Part shown: positions 1-6,825 of the stretch, piece by piece
How the letters are laid out: each line of letters begins with the position of its first letter
Position numbering within the stretch: the stretch's first letter is position 1
Origin: Cellulophaga omnivescoria
GTDB taxonomy: Bacteria > Bacteroidota > Bacteroidia > Flavobacteriales > Flavobacteriaceae
Length of the DNA stretch: 64,000 nt
Direction: 5' to 3'
NCBI RefSeq assembly: GCF_001999725.1
Contig: NZ_MDDP01000050.1
Coordinates: forward strand, 1 to 64,000
Program-made: the position numbers and the translations under genes
The notes under the pieces: model-generated
What the model saw: the letters and a program-made list of their open reading frames with translations, nothing else
Databases searched by the model: none
Told to the model about the DNA's origin: nothing

Positions 1-15
1 TTATTAAACTTTTAA

Positions 16-87
16 TTATTTTTTATTTTTACAAGAAAAAAAAGCGAATACCATAAACAAAATTCCAAGTTTAAGTATATTTTTCAT
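16..87 (-). CDS. Possible 23-residue micro-lipoprotein
   Basis: A 24-codon frame encodes a Lys-containing start, a hydrophobic stretch (about residues 4-17) and a lipobox-like FFSC with the Cys at residue 19, followed by only KNKK and a TAA stop. The composition is that of a lipoprotein signal peptide with almost no mature part. It could be a genuine micro-lipoprotein (very short ones occur in Flavobacteriaceae) or the stump of a decayed longer lipoprotein gene. The remaining sequence up to 274 holds no other coding frame that I can see. Function unknown. Confidence 0.35.
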   Translation of the reverse strand: MKNILKLGILFMVFAFFSCKNKK

Positions 88-274
88 AATTAATTATTTG
101 ATGTTTTTTATAGTTAAAAAATTAATAGTAAAGTGTTTATACTTTTCTAAAACTAAATTAAAAATAAAATCTAAATAATAAATTAATGTTATAATACTAT
201 ATGGTTAATAATTAAAACAGGGCTAACATAACCAAAAACTGCACAAAAAAATGCTAATAAAAATGAGTTGTATA

Positions 275-727
275 CTAATTTTTAACTGTAGCAATAACCT
301 TATCTAAAATACTTTTCATAACCTCCATTTCTTTTTTATCTACAGAAAAACAATCTAACTTTTCTACCAGTTTCTGAGGAATTTCTAAGGCCTTTTGGTG
401 TGCGTCTTTACCTTTTTTTGTTAATGATATAATTACCATTCTTTCATCGGTTTTAGACCTATTTCTTTGTAAGTAACCATTTGTTTCCATTCTTTTTAAT
501 AATGGCGTAAGTGTGTTGGTTTCTAACAATAATTTTTCTGAAATATCTTTAACAGGAATTTCATTATTCTCCCAAAGCACCAATAAAACTAAGTACTGAG
601 GATAGGTAATATTTAGCTCATCTAACAAAGGTTTGTATTGTTGTATAAGCAGCCTAGATACAGAATACAGAGGAAAACAAATTTGGTTTTCTAATTTAAG
701 TGGATTGTAATTTTCTTCCAAAAGCAT
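275..727 (-). CDS. MarR-family regulator, OhrR-like
   Basis: A 150-residue winged-helix regulator. The N-terminal motif ENQICFPLYSVSR places Cys17 where OhrR-type peroxide sensors carry their reactive cysteine; a second Cys lies near residue 127 (LDCFS). The winged helix includes the typical LLLETNTLTPLLKRME recognition region followed by a wing with DER. OhrR proteins usually repress an organic-hydroperoxide detoxification gene until the cysteine is oxidised. Here the gene follows doxX by 14 bp and appears to be its operon partner; no ohr gene is adjacent. A palindromic site in front of doxX is a likely autoregulatory operator. Confident about the family, less so about the inducer. Confidence 0.85.
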   Translation of the reverse strand: MLLEENYNPLKLENQICFPLYSVSRLLIQQYKPLLDELNITYPQYLVLLVLWENNEIPVKDISEKLLLETNTLTPLLKRMETNGYLQRNRSKTDERMVIISLTKKGKDAHQKALEIPQKLVEKLDCFSVDKKEMEVMKSILDKVIATVKN

Positions 728-741
728 ATATTTTAGAGCTA

Positions 742-1179
742 TTATTTTTTAATTTTTTGTTTTAAAAAACCCAATGCGCCTGTAGACCATAATGCCCAAA
801 GTATTAATACAGGCTGAAAAAATAGTCTAATTAACCTTTTGTTATCTGTATTAAGCCCAAAAGAGTCTATTTGGTTTACGTACTGGTTTATATTACCGGG
901 AAAAATTAACACAAAAAATATAGCCAAAGCAATACCTGTTTTTACTTTAAGCTTGCGGCCAACAATCATTAAAACACCCAAAACAATTTCTACCACACCA
1001 GATACAAGCACTACAAAATCCATAGTATCTGTTTTAGAAGATAACCAGGTTGGCACTTGTGCTAAAAACTCTGTTCTTAAAAAGGTTAAATGCCCTACTC
1101 CTGCGTAAAGCATAAAAGAACCTAATAATACCCTAAAAATATTTTGTATACTGCTTGTATTTGCTTTTGTTGTATTCAT
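742..1179 (-). CDS. DoxX-family membrane protein
   Basis: A 145-residue protein with four predicted membrane segments (about residues 13-31, 52-75, 82-100 and 117-138), and the FRVLLGSFMLYAGVGHL N-terminus and the GVVEIVLGVLMI second segment of the DoxX superfamily. DoxX-like proteins are inner-membrane proteins linked to redox or thiol stress in several bacteria; the precise role is unknown. It is the first gene of a two-gene operon with the OhrR-like regulator, which suggests that the membrane protein is what the regulator controls. Confidence 0.8.
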   Translation of the reverse strand: MNTTKANTSSIQNIFRVLLGSFMLYAGVGHLTFLRTEFLAQVPTWLSSKTDTMDFVVLVSGVVEIVLGVLMIVGRKLKVKTGIALAIFFVLIFPGNINQYVNQIDSFGLNTDNKRLIRLFFQPVLILWALWSTGALGFLKQKIKK

Positions 1180-1194
1180 ATCGTAAAAGTTTTA

Positions 1195-1206
1195 ATCGTG
1201 AACGAT
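1195..1206. promoter_or_regulatory. Operator-like palindrome in the doxX-marR promoter
   Basis: ATCGTGAACGAT is a 5-bp inverted repeat with a 2-bp centre. It sits directly downstream of a TATATTTG -7 element (minus strand, 1208-1215), where the transcription start should fall, and 15 bp before the doxX start codon. A further ATCGT half-site lies at 1180-1184. Repression by occlusion of the start site by the operon's own MarR/OhrR protein is the simplest reading (inference). Confidence 0.5.
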
Positions 1207-1207
1207 A

Positions 1208-1215
1208 CAAATATA
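1208..1215 (-). promoter_or_regulatory. -7 element of the doxX-marR promoter
   Basis: TATATTTG on the minus strand matches the Bacteroidetes primary-sigma -7 consensus TAnnTTTG. It lies 28 bp upstream of the doxX ATG. No clear -33 TTTG could be assigned. Confidence 0.5.
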
Positions 1216-1366
1216 TAAATAAAATATAATTTAAGCGGTTTATTATAGATGCAAAAAAAAGCCGAACAATGTAAAAATCTAATTAAGTGCGAGTTACAAC
1301 TACCTTTTTTTCCAAAAAAACTATGCTCTAGTTTTTAGTAGTACAAATTGCAATGTGTAGTTTTGT

Positions 1367-1846
1367 TTAATTTTCCCAAACAGAATAAGCTAAAACTTCC
1401 CATTTTCCATTTTTTTTATAAAAATTACCACTGCAACCAACATCTTCTATATTAAAAGACAATCCAAATTCTGTTGTGTCATTTTTTATATGTAAGGTAT
1501 GTATTATTACAAGGTCTTTTATTTTTTCAACTTTTAATTCCGCTTTAGATACAATTCTAACTTTTTGTCCAAACTTATTTAAACTAAAGTTTTTTTTAAT
1601 TATATCTGTTTCCAAAACTTTAATAGGTAACCTTTCTTTTAATTCTGGGTGATAAATCCACTGTAGATTAGGCAAGTCTAGTATTTTTTGAACAATTACT
1701 TCAGCTTTCTTAAAATCTGACGTTACAGGTTCTGCTTTGGTAAGTATACTTTCAGATTCTGAAGCTTTTCCCAATTCCGTCTTTTTGGAATTAGTACACG
1801 AAATAAAAAGTAAAATTATAAACGTAAAACCTATTATTTTATTCAA
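1367..1846 (-). CDS. Hypothetical lipoprotein
   Basis: A 159-residue protein with a lipoprotein signal peptide ending in FISC (Cys17), a low-complexity Ser/Lys/Glu linker to about residue 45 and a small soluble domain. I do not recognise the domain; GNFYKKNGKWEVLAYSVWEN at the C-terminus looks like the closing strands of a small beta-rich fold such as those found in NTF2-like or DUF4440-type lipoproteins. The only in-frame start that preserves the signal peptide is TTG. It lies just downstream, in the transcribed direction, of the cassette-like island, but is not itself flanked by the repeat. Confidence 0.6.
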   Translation of the reverse strand: MNKIIGFTFIILLFISCTNSKKTELGKASESESILTKAEPVTSDFKKAEVIVQKILDLPNLQWIYHPELKERLPIKVLETDIIKKNFSLNKFGQKVRIVSKAELKVEKIKDLVIIHTLHIKNDTTEFGLSFNIEDVGCSGNFYKKNGKWEVLAYSVWEN

Positions 1847-2029
1847 TTTATAAATTCTTAGTAACAGTTAATAATAGAAACTTATATAGAAAAAACTAAC
1901 TTTTCAGATAAGCACAGAGTTAAATTTTTAAATTTTGTTTTTATTTTTTTCTATTTAAAAAGCCAAATCTAAAAGAATTGGCGGACTGGCGGACACTCTA
2001 AATATACCCAAACTTAGCGTTAAGCTCCA

Positions 2030-2063
2030 AAACCCGTATTGATTATAGCCATTGTTACCACAC
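2030..2063 (-). repeat. attC-like half site after the membrane-protein cassette
   Basis: Read on the minus strand, the 3' end of the membrane-protein gene runs into GTGTGGTAAC followed by AATGGCTATAATCAATAC. GTGTGGTAAC is the exact complement of GTTACCACAC found just before that gene's start. The AATGGCTATAA block recurs after the next gene upstream (AIPR). The rest of the site (towards 1975) contains a small CTTA/TAAG hairpin but no clear second core, so the array may end or be decayed here. Confidence 0.55.
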
Positions 2064-2696
2064 GTTTTTTATTTCAGGTTGATATTTATATGGATTTTTA
2101 AATTCAGTTTTTCCATCGTGATATATTAAAAAATCCGCTTTGTCTTCTTTAAATTCCAAAGTCTCAATTTTATTGATTCCAGTAACACAGGAGTTATTTC
2201 CTACGTGCTTTAATTTGTCCATAATTAGCACTGTAGTTTCTGTAATAAAAAGACTTTCACCACAAGCCATAAATCCACCGTCTCTAACCTCTATATTATG
2301 CTTTTTATCAATTTCAAATTTCGCTATTGGCGGATGAAAGGGCATTGCAAGAAGATAGAAAAAGATAATTGGCATTTCCCAAATCAGACTTGAAACCCCA
2401 AATATTGCAAGAGGTATTGTCAAAATTCCGCTATAAATTTTGGTTCCAGTTTTTTTAGTTAATCCAAACAATATAACTGTAGAAATTAAGAAAGTCAGTC
2501 CTAGAATTGTAGTCGTATATTTTCCTTTAAATCTTAAATCAAAAACTAAAAATATCGAACAGATTATAATTCCAATTAAAGAGTAAAACGAAATTCTTTT
2601 AATAATCTTCTCCAATTTGGGAAAGTCAGATTTTGTCAAAATCAGCACTAAACTAATTATTAATAAAACCGCTATCAAAACTAAAAAATTCGTCAT
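2055..2696 (-). CDS. Membrane protein of unknown function, cassette-borne
   Basis: A 213-residue protein with about five hydrophobic segments in the first 118 residues (roughly 3-20, 35-52, 62-79, 84-102 and 106-118) and a soluble C-terminal domain of about 95 residues containing three Cys (MACGES and NNSCVTG among them). I do not recognise a family. The TAA stop lies inside the repeat core GTGTGGTAAC, and the ATG is only 9 bp after the matching core on the other side. This compactness is typical of integron-type gene cassettes. No promoter of its own is evident. Confidence 0.65.
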   Translation of the reverse strand: MTNFLVLIAVLLIISLVLILTKSDFPKLEKIIKRISFYSLIGIIICSIFLVFDLRFKGKYTTTILGLTFLISTVILFGLTKKTGTKIYSGILTIPLAIFGVSSLIWEMPIIFFYLLAMPFHPPIAKFEIDKKHNIEVRDGGFMACGESLFITETTVLIMDKLKHVGNNSCVTGINKIETLEFKEDKADFLIYHDGKTEFKNPYKYQPEIKNVW

Positions 2697-2705
2697 TTCT
2701 CAAAT

Positions 2706-2843
2706 GTGTGGTAACGTGTTTGTATATGGTTTGTTGCGTGGTTTAAACACCTAATTTAGCAAATAAAAACCGAATAGAAAATCCGCGAGGATTTTCAGAA
2801 GTAGGCGAGAACCAGCAATTACTTATAGCCATTGTTGTAGCCA
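2706..2843 (-). repeat. attC-like site between the AIPR and membrane-protein cassettes
   Basis: This 138-bp element begins (minus strand) with TGGCTACAAC and ends with GTTACCACAC. The inner arms GGCTATAAGTAATTGC and GCAACAAACCATATAC pair imperfectly. A perfect 8-bp hairpin (2777-2784 GAAAATCC, loop GCGA, 2789-2796 GGATTTTC) sits in the middle, as a variable terminal structure would. The two ends are unlike each other, but each is perfectly complementary to the far end of the neighbouring cassette, as in a chimeric integron attC site. The cores do not match the classical GTTRRRY consensus exactly. Confidence 0.6.
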
Positions 2844-2848
2844 GTTTT

Positions 2849-4624
2849 TTATTCAATATTATTCACTAATTCTTTTATGTCTTTTTCAAAACTACCTGAA
2901 CGGTACCACATTCTAGGGACAAATCTTCGTACTTCTGTTCTAGACTCTTTATCGTAGTAACGCCTATGATATTTTTTTGTGTCTCGACTGTAGTCGGCCA
3001 TATGCTTATCCCATATTTTGTTAACTTTAGAAAGATTCTTATTTATTGCATTATTGTAGTCTTCTAACGAATCAGGTTTGTATAATCTTGTCATAAGGAA
3101 AAGTTTTGCAAAACCACTTTTATCTTTTCTAGCACCACCGTTGCTACTTGGAAAAGGTATTTTTTGTTGCATTAAATATCCGAAGTAAAATTTATCTAAT
3201 TCTTCAATAGAATCCAAAGAGTTTAAAGAAGTATCAAAACTTTGGAAAAGCCTCTTCTGTGATGCTTTATTAATTTCCCCTTTGACAGAATAATAAATTC
3301 TAAAAAATAAATTTCTTTCAATCAATTCTGTTCTATTAATATATCCGTTTTTAATTCCGTCTTCAAATTCCCCTCTTTTTCTTTCTAGCAAAAGACCATA
3401 TCTTTCGTATAAGGTTTTTTGTAATTTTTTATAAACTACATCATTAGCAAATTTATCTGCATTTAGAACAGGCGTTTGTTGATTTGTGGCGTTAGATACT
3501 CTATCTATTAGTTCGACTTTACTTTGCTTTTGTTCAAAGTTCTCAGGTGTATCTAGGAAGGTGATTACCTTAAGTAAAACTTCCTTATTTTGAAAAATGT
3601 CTAAATTATCTTGATTATCTTCTAATAGTCGACTTAGTGTGAATGCAGTCTGACCACCATTTATAATTTGTGGATTCTTAACTGATAATTGAGCCTTATT
3701 CTTTTGTCCTATTCTTTCATTAATTGAGGAATCATCAGACAACATTGTAATTCCATTATTAAATAAGGCAAACTCATTTGTTGATTCATTTATTATAGTC
3801 TCCTTGATGGCTGAATTAACTTTTTTTCCATCAAATTCTAAGTAACTTCTTGGGTTGTACTTCAGAACAGAGTTTTTATACTTTAGAAGAACCTTTGCTA
3901 TTTCTATGGTCGGTACGAAAAGTACAGTTATTTCACATTCTCCGTTTTTTGTAGTTACTGTATAACTAATTTTACTTCCAGCATTTTTATTACTTAAATC
4001 AAGAGAGATATTTAATTCTGTTGCATTGAAAAATGTTCCAGTAATAACAGGGAAAACTAAATCATTGTAGCATTTTTCATAATTGAAGGCAGTGACAGGA
4101 TAACCTCCAGTAAGTTGTTTAAATTTCGAGTTTGGAATATTTTGCTCAATATTAGCAAGTAATATAACCTCATATCTATATCTTCCAATATTTTCTATTT
4201 CAGAAACTTCTCTTTGAAGTTGCTTTATTTTTCCATTATAATCATTTCCTTTTTCATCTTGAGTATTGCCATCTAGAATTTCATTGATGTCCATTACTAG
4301 GATTTCATCAAGTGCAATTTTCTTTGATTCAAAGTTATCTTCATTTGTTCTAAATTTAGATTGTATGAAATAGATGGTTCTAGATTCTTTGTCAATATAA
4401 TAACCATCAATTCCGCCATCATATGAGCCATCAGTAATATATCTTTCTCTCTCTTCAAACGATAGCAAGCCAAATCCAACTTTTAAGTATAAATGTATAA
4501 ATGCTCTAGACCTACTTTGGTTTGTCTTTTCGAGAGTTTCATCAGAATAAAGCTTTGTATATTTTTCTGGCTTTGACTGAATTATTTTATCTAAAATATT
4601 GGTTAATATGGCGTATTTTTTCAT
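2849..4624 (-). CDS. AIPR-family protein (abortive infection, nuclease-like N-terminus)
   Basis: A 591-residue protein with the two hallmark motifs of the AIPR family: FALFNNGIT (285-293) and PQIINGGQT (318-326). The N-terminal region has GGIDG (70-74) followed by IYFIQSK (84-90); Asp73 with the Gln-Ser-Lys motif fits a PD-(D/E)xK-type nuclease core of the Mrr/QxK kind. Relatives are known from plasmid-encoded abortive phage infection and restriction-like loci, so an antiphage role is likely but not shown here. No methyltransferase or helicase partner is adjacent. The gene lies alone between two 10-bp complementary cores (TGGCTACAAC upstream, GTTGTAGCCA downstream on the plus strand), suggesting that it moved as a cassette. 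Confidence 0.85.
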   Translation of the reverse strand: MKKYAILTNILDKIIQSKPEKYTKLYSDETLEKTNQSRSRAFIHLYLKVGFGLLSFEERERYITDGSYDGGIDGYYIDKESRTIYFIQSKFRTNEDNFESKKIALDEILVMDINEILDGNTQDEKGNDYNGKIKQLQREVSEIENIGRYRYEVILLANIEQNIPNSKFKQLTGGYPVTAFNYEKCYNDLVFPVITGTFFNATELNISLDLSNKNAGSKISYTVTTKNGECEITVLFVPTIEIAKVLLKYKNSVLKYNPRSYLEFDGKKVNSAIKETIINESTNEFALFNNGITMLSDDSSINERIGQKNKAQLSVKNPQIINGGQTAFTLSRLLEDNQDNLDIFQNKEVLLKVITFLDTPENFEQKQSKVELIDRVSNATNQQTPVLNADKFANDVVYKKLQKTLYERYGLLLERKRGEFEDGIKNGYINRTELIERNLFFRIYYSVKGEINKASQKRLFQSFDTSLNSLDSIEELDKFYFGYLMQQKIPFPSSNGGARKDKSGFAKLFLMTRLYKPDSLEDYNNAINKNLSKVNKIWDKHMADYSRDTKKYHRRYYDKESRTEVRRFVPRMWYRSGSFEKDIKELVNNIE

Positions 4625-4647
4625 TAGTGTAATTCAGTTTTTCAAAT

Positions 4648-4731
4648 TGGCTACAACTACATATAAACTCAAGTCATTGCGTTTATTACGCAAGTACGGC
4701 TGTATAAACGCACATATTCTATTTGTAGTTG
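4648..4731 (-). repeat. attC-like hairpin upstream of the AIPR gene
   Basis: The core TGGCTACAAC (4648-4657) is the exact complement of the core after the AIPR gene. It overlaps a 78-bp imperfect palindrome whose outer arms are CAACTACA (4654-4661) and TGTAGTTG (4724-4731). A perfect inner hairpin TTGCGT-TTATT-ACGCAA spans 4677-4693. No further cassette gene is found beyond it, so this is the outermost site of the array. Confidence 0.55.
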
Positions 4732-4848
4732 TTATTTTTTCTCACAATTTATAATTATTTTTTGTATTGTAATTACGGAAATGTATAATTGCCCTAAAAT
4801 AGTTTACCAATGGTATATTTTTAATGGTAATGTGCTGCAAAACAAAAA

Positions 4849-4871
4849 AGCAACACTATTATAGTGTTGCT
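4849..4871 (-). terminator. Intrinsic terminator, distal copy
   Basis: AGCAACACTA / TAGTGTTGCT form a perfect 10-bp stem with a 3-nt loop. It is followed on the minus strand by TTTTTTG. It has no annotated gene directly upstream; see the duplicated module. Confidence 0.7.
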
Positions 4872-5074
4872 CTTTAAAAAGAGAGGTTCTTTTGGGGAAC
4901 AGTCTCGTCTCTTACAATTACAATTTAAAACCAACTAATTAACTTTACTAATTTTCCTACAAGTTACAATCTAAATTTATATCTTAACTAAACATATGTA
5001 TGGTTGTAGCAAAATACTTTACCAATGGTATGTTTTTAATGGTAAATGGCACAAAATGCTTTATTTACAAAAAA

Positions 5075-5098
5075 AGCAACACTAAAAATAGTATTGCT
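5075..5098 (-). terminator. Terminator of the stress-type gene cluster
   Basis: AGCAACACTA with TAGTATTGCT (one G-T type mismatch) and an AAAA loop, with a long T-run on the minus side. It lies 36 bp after the 5134-5451 gene and closes the 6375-5134 cluster. Confidence 0.75.
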
Positions 5099-5133
5099 TT
5101 TTACATATATATAGGGCTGTTTTGGGGAACAGT

Positions 5134-5451
5134 TTAACTGTTGTAATTTTCTTTGGGTATGTTTTTAAAAAACTCTGCAGCATTTAAATTACCCGTTGGA
5201 CCATAACCTATTAAGGCTGTGCCTTTATTGTTGTCTTCTGTTTTTATAACGTATAGTATAGACATATCAGACGGGTTACTCATACCCTCATACCTGTGTT
5301 CTTCTACCACAAAAACTTGTTGTGGCGTGTATTTGGTTTTCTCTGCAACGTCTACCAATTTGCCATCTACCACGCTAAAGTTACTGGTGTAACCTTGGCT
5401 TTGGTATTTTTCTATGTTATCTCTTTCGTTTTTAGCATATTCATTACTCAT
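5134..5451 (-). CDS. Conserved hypothetical protein (105 aa)
   Basis: A small, soluble, acidic protein without signal peptide or membrane segment. The segments EEHRYEGMSNPSDMSILY and ALIGYGPTGNLNAAEFFKN look strongly conserved in character (Gly/Pro-rich turns). I recall similar small proteins in flavobacterial genomes, sometimes labelled phosphoribosylpyrophosphate synthetase, but no PRPP-synthetase motif is visible and I would not use that name. It is the last gene of a cluster with a YtxH and a holin-like protein, which suggests a stress-related role. Confidence 0.65.
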   Translation of the reverse strand: MSNEYAKNERDNIEKYQSQGYTSNFSVVDGKLVDVAEKTKYTPQQVFVVEEHRYEGMSNPSDMSILYVIKTEDNNKGTALIGYGPTGNLNAAEFFKNIPKENYNS

Positions 5452-5489
5452 AGTTTGTGTGTTTTTGTGATTAAAAAATAGGCAGATGC

Positions 5490-5687
5490 TTATTTAAAAA
5501 TTTTTTTAATTACTAGTAGTGCTCCGTATTTACGGGCTAATTTATAAGCCCAACCAAACCAGTTGTAAGGTTTTAAGTCTTCTGCAACTTGGTGTTTTTG
5601 TGCTTTTAGCTCTTCTACTAGTATTTGCCTTTCTAAACTAAGCCTTTTCAAATCTAGCTCTATTTGCTTAAATGATGTGTATTGCAT
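5490..5687 (-). CDS. Small hypothetical protein of the stress-type cluster
   Basis: A 65-residue protein from the ATG at 5687; a TTG six codons upstream is open but would overlap the preceding gene. It is predicted to be helical and charged in the first 40 residues (QIELDLKRLSLERQILVEEL, coiled-coil-like) with an aromatic-rich C-terminus (YNWFGWAYKLARKYG) that may be amphipathic and membrane-associated. It lies 10 bp after the holin-like gene. Such a short protein between holin-like and YtxH genes is common in flavobacteria; function unknown. Confidence 0.6.
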   Translation of the reverse strand: MQYTSFKQIELDLKRLSLERQILVEELKAQKHQVAEDLKPYNWFGWAYKLARKYGALLVIKKIFK

Positions 5688-5697
5688 AGTTTGTGGT

Positions 5698-6045
5698 TTA
5701 ATCAAAATATGTTTTAGACATATTTTTAATTAATATTTTATCTATAAATGTTCTTCTACCATATACCAACAAGCCCAACAGTATAAATATACCTCCTACT
5801 GCTGCATACCCTAATGGTATATTATTAAACAAGTCTCCTAAAGCCAATGCAGCGCCAATTGCCATAAACAAAAATGCTAACAATAGTAGGCCTCCTATAA
5901 TAACTGTTTTTACCACGTAGGATGATGTACTTGTTAACTGCTGAAAAACTTTTAACTGGTAGTATTTTTTAGATACTTCTACGTATTGTTTTCCGGCCGC
6001 TGCGGCTTCTGTTGCCGTTTTGTCTATGGAGTTAATTACACTCAT
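5698..6045 (-). CDS. Phage-holin-superfamily-like membrane protein
   Basis: A 115-residue protein with a short helical N-terminus and two close hydrophobic segments (about 46-70 and 78-95) separated by a DLFNNIPLG turn, matching the putative holin-X / Phage_holin_3_6 type. These are chromosomally encoded and are not evidence of a prophage. The gene directly abuts the YtxH gene (stop to start without spacing), so it is translationally linked. A role in envelope stress is inferred from context only. Confidence 0.7.
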   Translation of the reverse strand: MSVINSIDKTATEAAAAGKQYVEVSKKYYQLKVFQQLTSTSSYVVKTVIIGGLLLLAFLFMAIGAALALGDLFNNIPLGYAAVGGIFILLGLLVYGRRTFIDKILIKNMSKTYFD

Positions 6046-6375
6046 TTATGACTTCTGTAATTTTTTGTTTTTAGCCTTTAACTCCTTTAATTTACCTTCT
6101 AATTGGTTAATTACATCGTCTGCTTTATAGCTAGCATCAGATACTAAGTTTTCAATTCTAGTGTCCAAAGTTTCTTTATTAGTTGCTACTGTTGCAGCTA
6201 CTGTGTTTCTTAAGTCTAATGCGCTTTCTGCAATAGTCTCTTTTGTTGCTACAGCTTCGTCTACCAATTTTCTTCTGGTATTAATTCCTTTGTCTGGCGC
6301 AAACAAAATTCCTAATGTTGCTCCTACTGCGGTTCCTGCTAATACTCCTAATAATGTGTTACTGTTATTGCTCAT
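6046..6375 (-). CDS. YtxH domain protein
   Basis: A 109-residue protein with the YtxH signature: a glycine-rich hydrophobic helix (LLGVLAGTAVGATLGILFAP, about residues 8-27) followed by DKG and a long charged helical tail to residue 109 ending in a Lys-rich stretch. YtxH proteins are general-stress-associated membrane proteins. It is the first gene of the four-gene minus-strand cluster; the 180-bp divergent region to the next plus-strand gene must hold promoters for both directions. Confidence 0.8.
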   Translation of the reverse strand: MSNNSNTLLGVLAGTAVGATLGILFAPDKGINTRRKLVDEAVATKETIAESALDLRNTVAATVATNKETLDTRIENLVSDASYKADDVINQLEGKLKELKAKNKKLQKS

Positions 6376-6558
6376 GATTTTTATATTTTATTTGTTTGTT
6401 TTACAAATTTCAGAAAACTTTAGGCGTTACATTGCCGCAAATGATATTATCCTTAACTCATTTACCATAAAGCATTTGCGTTACTTTTATTTTTTTTTGC
6501 GATACTATTTTCTTTGCCATTCTTGTATACTTGTACACACACACTAAAAACTATAACA

Positions 6559-6735
6559 ATGAAAAGAGATTTAAAACAAGGAGAAGAAGATATTAAGTTT
6601 ATGAAAGAAGAAGACAAAAAAACTAGCAACTACTTATTTCAGAACAATACCATTACTATAGTGGCATTTGTAATTGTAATTGCAGCATTAATATTATTGT
6701 CTATTGCTGTTTTTAGCACAGGAACAGAATTGTAA
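6559..6735 (+). CDS. Small single-pass membrane protein (58 aa)
   Basis: The ATG at 6559 gives 58 residues: a charged N-terminus (MKRDLKQGEEDIKFMKEEDK) and one membrane segment at about residues 31-51 ending in FSTGTEL. An upstream in-frame start at 6514 would add 15 residues, but they look non-coding. The predicted topology is cytoplasmic charged head, helix, short outer tail. It is divergent from the YtxH cluster and followed by another small membrane protein. Function unknown. Confidence 0.55.
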   Translation: MKRDLKQGEEDIKFMKEEDKKTSNYLFQNNTITIVAFVIVIAALILLSIAVFSTGTEL

Positions 6736-6825
6736 TGTTTTTTTTATTAGACTGACAATTATCATATTATAGGTGGGTTTTAGCCAATATCTTTACGGTA
6801 TGAAACATAAATACACCAACAAAAA

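Larger units (their letters stand above)
4732..5133. other. Non-coding stretch with a duplicated palindrome-terminator module
   Basis: No credible ORF is present. The stretch holds two diverged direct copies, about 215-230 bp apart, of an ordered set of three elements. The first is a palindromic box with TTTACC...GGTAA ends (4803-4830 and 5018-5045). The second is a terminator hairpin (4849-4871 and 5075-5098). The third is TTTTGGGGAACAGT (4890-4903 and 5120-5133). Copy 2 abuts the stop codon of the following gene. Between the copies, a minus-strand transcript of about 140 nt ending at the 4849 terminator is conceivable. Confidence 0.6.

Noticed and set aside
839-1108. Plus-strand frame opposite doxX
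   Set aside because: A mirror frame of a well-supported membrane protein gene with no coding character of its own.
4297-4479. 60-residue minus-strand frame inside the AIPR gene
   Set aside because: An alternative frame within a clear coding region, without a start context or a recognisable product.
2054-4657. Reading the inverted 10-bp ends around the AIPR and membrane-protein genes as insertion-sequence termini
   Set aside because: No transposase is encoded, the two elements have different ends, there are no target-site duplications, and hairpin blocks lie outside the ends. This fits cassette cores better than IS inverted repeats.
5698-6045. Prophage, because of the holin-like protein
   Set aside because: There are no phage structural, lysis or integrase genes nearby; this holin-superfamily type is commonly chromosomal beside YtxH genes.
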